Source of the DNA: Sipunculus nudus
Taxonomy: Eukaryota > Annelida > Sipuncula > Golfingiida > Sipunculidae
Reading direction: 5' to 3'
Length of the DNA: 64,000 bases
NCBI GenBank assembly: GCA_026874595.1
Contig: CM049311.1
Span: 40,675,676-40,739,675 of the forward strand
A program made the position numbers and the translations under genes. Shown piece by piece: positions 60,103-64,000 of this stretch (positions are counted from its first letter, which is position 1; the number at the start of each line of letters is the position of its first letter). The notes beneath the pieces are model-generated. The model ran no database searches, had not been told where the DNA came from, and worked only from the letters and a program-made list of their open reading frames with translations.

Positions 60103-61256
60103 TTGTTTATTAGTATATATTAGTTAAAAATTTATAAAACAATATTTATGGTAAAAATTTTGATTTCAATAATAATAATAATATAAAAATATAATAAAAC
60201 TCACCATCATTATAAAAAATGCTGTTATTGAATAAACAAGTAATTAATGATATGTACCTCTTCTAAAAGATAAAAAAACCATGTTGCATTAATAGTAAAA
60301 ATAACAATAATAATAGAAATAATAATTATAATTATCATTATTATTAAGATTTGTGTCTTAAGAAGTATTAAATTAAATAAAGCAAATATAGCATTTATTA
60401 AATATTAATTAATAAATACCAATAATTACAATTATTATTCTGACAGTAGGAATAATAATAATAACTGTAATAATTATAATGAAGAAAAGTGTCCGATAGG
60501 AGATGCAATCCCTTGCTGAAGATAAGTGTTCGGATTTGGTGCCATGGAATGTTAATCTAATCTATGTTATTCCTGGGACCTTATTGTTTAATAGGTGAAG
60601 AACGCTCCAGCACATCGTTATAATGCTGCCCTTGACTATAAACAGGAAGAACAACTATGACCCCATGATGTATGTTTTTTACTGATACCTATCAAGGAAT
60701 TGGCACATGGAGTGATGTCATTGCCCTCTGTGACTTCATGATCCCATTGTTTATGCCTACGGAAATTACAAAAAAAGCACACCCTCTCCATTTACTGTAA
60801 GCATCCTAATGTGAGTACCCGATACCTGTCCTAAATATACGTCACGTTATTGGACACAGGAACAAGTCTATTTTTGCATGTGACCAATGGCCTTGACTGT
60901 CATGTGAGGGTCTGATATGTTGTAAACTGTAGACCGATTTCTTATATTTTCAAAAAATTCTGTTACTCAAATAAGGCATAAGTTAGAAATTAAGTTACCT
61001 TGTTGAAAATTGGGTTCTTTAATCCTCTGCTCTACTCTTTAATTGTTTCCCTTAAAATGTAACTAATAAAAATTTTCATAGCAAAAAACAGGTGGACATG
61101 AGGGGATTAAACAAACTATAGTATAGGTAAGTGTTAGTGAAGACATCCACCCAGGTTGCATGAAGAAAGGGTTGAGCCACACTCCTTTTTCTCCTCTGAA
61201 TAATTTTATGCCTTAGAACATCTCACACACCATCTGAGGCGTCGGAGCGAGTTGGT
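59553..61256. other. Unassigned region with AT-rich microsatellites
   Basis: (ATT)n at 59840-59890, AAT/ATT-rich sequence through 60480 and (TA)n at 60060-60098. From 60480 to 61256 the sequence is ordinary in composition, without recognised features. Confidence 0.5.
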
Positions 61257-61373
61257 TCAGGCTGAAAAAAAGTTTTGGGTTTCTATGTCTCCCTGTTTAT
61301 GGTGTTCTGATGACTTATCTCTTGTTCGTAGTATGTCTGCTGTGTGCATCTGTCTCTCCATCTGGTGGTGAAC
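61257..61373 (-). CDS. Candidate terminal exon of an unknown host gene
   Basis: On the minus strand a strong acceptor (TTTGACTTTCTCTCTCTCAC then ATTACAG) is followed by a 38-codon open frame to TGA. The peptide begins VHHQMERQMHTADILRTRDK and is hydrophilic throughout. Its composition is more protein-like than neighbouring chance frames, and no repeat family covers it. I do not recognise the product. Upstream frames (61572-61778, minus) could hold another exon but show no clean splice sites. This could easily be a chance acceptor. Confidence 0.25.
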   Translation of the reverse strand, partial: VHHQMERQMHTADILRTRDKSSEHHKQGDIETQNFFSA

Positions 61374-61922
61374 CTGTAATGTGAGAGAGAGAAAGTCAAA
61401 TATTAGTACACATACCATGCAATTGTGAAGCTCTATACTGGGTCCCGAACCAGCATCCGTGTGTTTAAGAAGATTAATCAAGTTGGGTAAAGATTAACTT
61501 GAAAGATCATTCTCGACTTGTAGTGAGAATTAAACATACCTATCAAAGGTGTCTTATTCTAGTTGACTCTGCTAGAAAACCATGTATCTGACACATTTGC
61601 TGTGACTTTGCAACTTGTTTGCTAAAACCAGAATGGGGTGTACAACAGGATTATCAGCATTTACCATAAACTTCTCCGTTTGAATGGTTATTTCATCATT
61701 TTCAAGCCTTATTAGTATTGTGCTTGGAAAAACAACAACAAGCCATGTAGGACAAAACAGGCATTTATTACAACGCACTACTCGGTCGGTTTACAACTTG
61801 ATACAATTAGGACAGGTAGATAAGATGACCACATAGACCTTTCACGTGTCATGAGTGCAGAACATAAGGTTATATTCACAGCGCGAGTGCAACACACCCA
61901 TGGGAGGCTCAAGAAACCCTTG

Positions 61923-62314
61923 AGATCTCAGAACTAATCCCTTCAGGCCTATACCCAACCTCTATGGGTTCCATGCATCCGGAAATTGCAAAAACTTTTA
62001 AAAAATTACCCTCAGCCGTTTGTTACCTGCCTGCCACTATTGCTCGGACATAGTAGAGTCACTGGTTTATTTATAAACCCTAACCCTTGAAATACACCAA
62101 ATATTCATTGGACAGATCACTGGATCTCAGAACTAATCCCTTCAGGCCTACACCCAACCTCTATGGGCCCCATGCACCCGGAAATTGCAAAAACTTTAAA
62201 AAATTTACCCTCAGCCGTTTGTTACCTGCCTGACACTATTGCCTGGACAAAGTAGAGTCACTGGTTTATTTATAAACCCTAACCCTTGAAATACACCAAA
62301 TATTCATTGGACAG
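61923..62314. repeat. Tandem duplication, ~200-bp unit
   Basis: GATCTCAGAACTAATCCCTT begins both units (61923 and 62123), and both end in CACCAAATATTCATTGGACA. Differences are limited to scattered substitutions and short indels. Confidence 0.92.
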
Positions 62315-62565
62315 CCATGTTCCACTAGTATAGTACAAATGCCTGGAGGGCACAAGACAACAGATGTGAATGACGTAGACAGGACATGTGCAAATAAACC
62401 AAGTGGTGTTAATAAGCAGAGAGAGGAATCATGAGGGATAGAAGTATGTTGAATCGTGTGAAGAAAGGTTAAATTGTACATTATTACCGAAAGATACATG
62501 AGACAGGTATAGGATACAATTAATGTACAAAGGAGTTAGTTGGATCTATTACTTTTCAAATGTTG

Positions 62566-62567
62566 AG

Positions 62568-62598
<31 letters not shown>

Positions 62599-62660
62599 AT
62601 ATTTTGCATTTGCTAAAATTTTCCAAAATTCAGCTGAGCAATGTGACCCCTGTTTACTGT
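62566..62660 (+). mobile_element. (TA)n and family B 3' terminus fragment
   Basis: A TA array at 62566-62594 is followed by CAGCTGAGCAATGTGACCCC and TGTTTACT, an isolated family B 3' end. It has no matching 5' part upstream. Confidence 0.55.
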
Positions 62661-62673
62661 AAAAAACCCGTTT

Positions 62674-63215
62674 TTAGCTCAGTTGACTTTCAGTCATGCT
62701 GAGCTATATTGGTGGGTCATTGTCTGTTGTCCTTCAGCCGGCCATCCATTAGCAGGGCACAAATAGTAACCGTAAGACCCTGTCTTAGAGGTTCTATAAG
62801 ATCTCCTTTGAAACCTGAAATTAGGTCACTGCAACCTGTATTCCTTGGGATAGGGGCTGTGTTTGCACCCCCAATAATTAATTCTTATAGCCAAAATTAT
62901 CATCTCAAACCTTCCATCTTTTGCATATAGTTCATGTACCAACATGGGAAGAACCATAATAATTTTGAGGTCAAAGGTCAGGGTCCCAGGACCAACTTCT
63001 TTGAAAAGCTTGTGGATGCATTTTAATTTAAGCTATACCTTTCATCCTAAACCTTCCATCTTTCACATATGGCTCACCTTTCAATGGGGGAAGAATGCTG
63101 TAAAGTTTCACATAACAAGATCTAAGGCCAAGGTCACAGGACTCACTTGTTTGAACAGCTTTTGGACACATCTTAAGCCAAACTATGTGACCAAACTTTG
63201 CCATCAGCAGGGTTG
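62674..63215 (+). mobile_element. Family B2 element E7, 5' part
   Basis: It opens TTAGCTCAGTTGACTTTCAG and the CTGAGCTATA arm, then runs through TTAGCAGGGCACAAATAGTA and CCTGAAATTAGGTCACTGCA. The GGTCAAAGGTCAGGGTC/AAGGTCACAGGACTC words are the reverse-orientation counterpart of the E6 interior. No 3' terminus follows before sequence change near 63215. Confidence 0.65.

Positions 63216-64000
<785 letters not shown>

Overview
This is a eukaryotic, AT-rich and intron-bearing window made almost entirely of layered transposable-element remains. The organism is most likely a marine mollusc, probably a bivalve. That assignment is inference: it rests on repeat styles I associate with mollusc genomes (elements opening TTAGCTCAGCTGAC, elements opening ATGCCCCCGCC, and GTGACCTTGACC-rich interiors) and on one recognisable host exon. 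There is no bacterial-type gene organisation. Most open frames in the window are chance frames in (TA)n arrays, polypurine tracts or decayed transposons.

Host content is sparse. The only convincing host gene piece is the last coding exon of a mitochondrial RTN4IP1-like medium-chain oxidoreductase at 8423-8569 (+), followed by a UTR-like stretch. A weaker candidate terminal exon lies at 61257-61373 (-).

Layout: 1-2010 is the 3' part of a family A element with four 279-bp tandem units. 2014-5773 is a full family A copy interrupted by a 1.4-kb inverted-repeat transposon. 5791-7476 is a family B element, and a family B fragment follows up to the host exon. 10097-12069 is another family B element. 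12095-15620 (-) is a broken hAT/ZMYM1-like transposase split by a solo LTR. 18250-23313 is a third family A copy carrying a nested family C element and a 694-bp element with 9-bp target duplications. 24770-25640 (-) is an L1/Tx1-like LINE tail. 28852-31457 is a hAT-like element with hexanucleotide subterminal arrays and a tandemly duplicated 3' end. 32136-36355 is a 4.2-kb element with 38-bp terminal inverted repeats and arms made of a palindromic 43-bp minisatellite. 36502-39627 holds a family B element and a hAT-like element. 40630-42935 holds a 76-bp minisatellite, an RT fragment, a second LTR and two tRNA-derived SINEs. 44718-45241 and 55131-55216 are two copies of a small Mutator-like element. 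45826-49765 holds two family B members. 49890-54020 (-) is a decayed LINE with zinc-knuckle ORF1, endonuclease and RT. 55239-57406 is a Mutator-like element with terminal repeats over 300 bp. 59143-59544 is a hAT MITE with a perfect 8-bp target duplication.

The main unifying observation is that three otherwise unrelated abundant families (A, B, C) share one plan. Each has a 5' subterminal inverted repeat matched just inside the 3' end, then a short 3' hairpin followed by a TTGTT or TAGTT end, with tandem repeats of about 180-360 bp in the body. This fits the Helentron-associated (HINE) class. Paralogous copies in the same window act as empty-site controls, so several insertions can be placed to the base and ordered in time.
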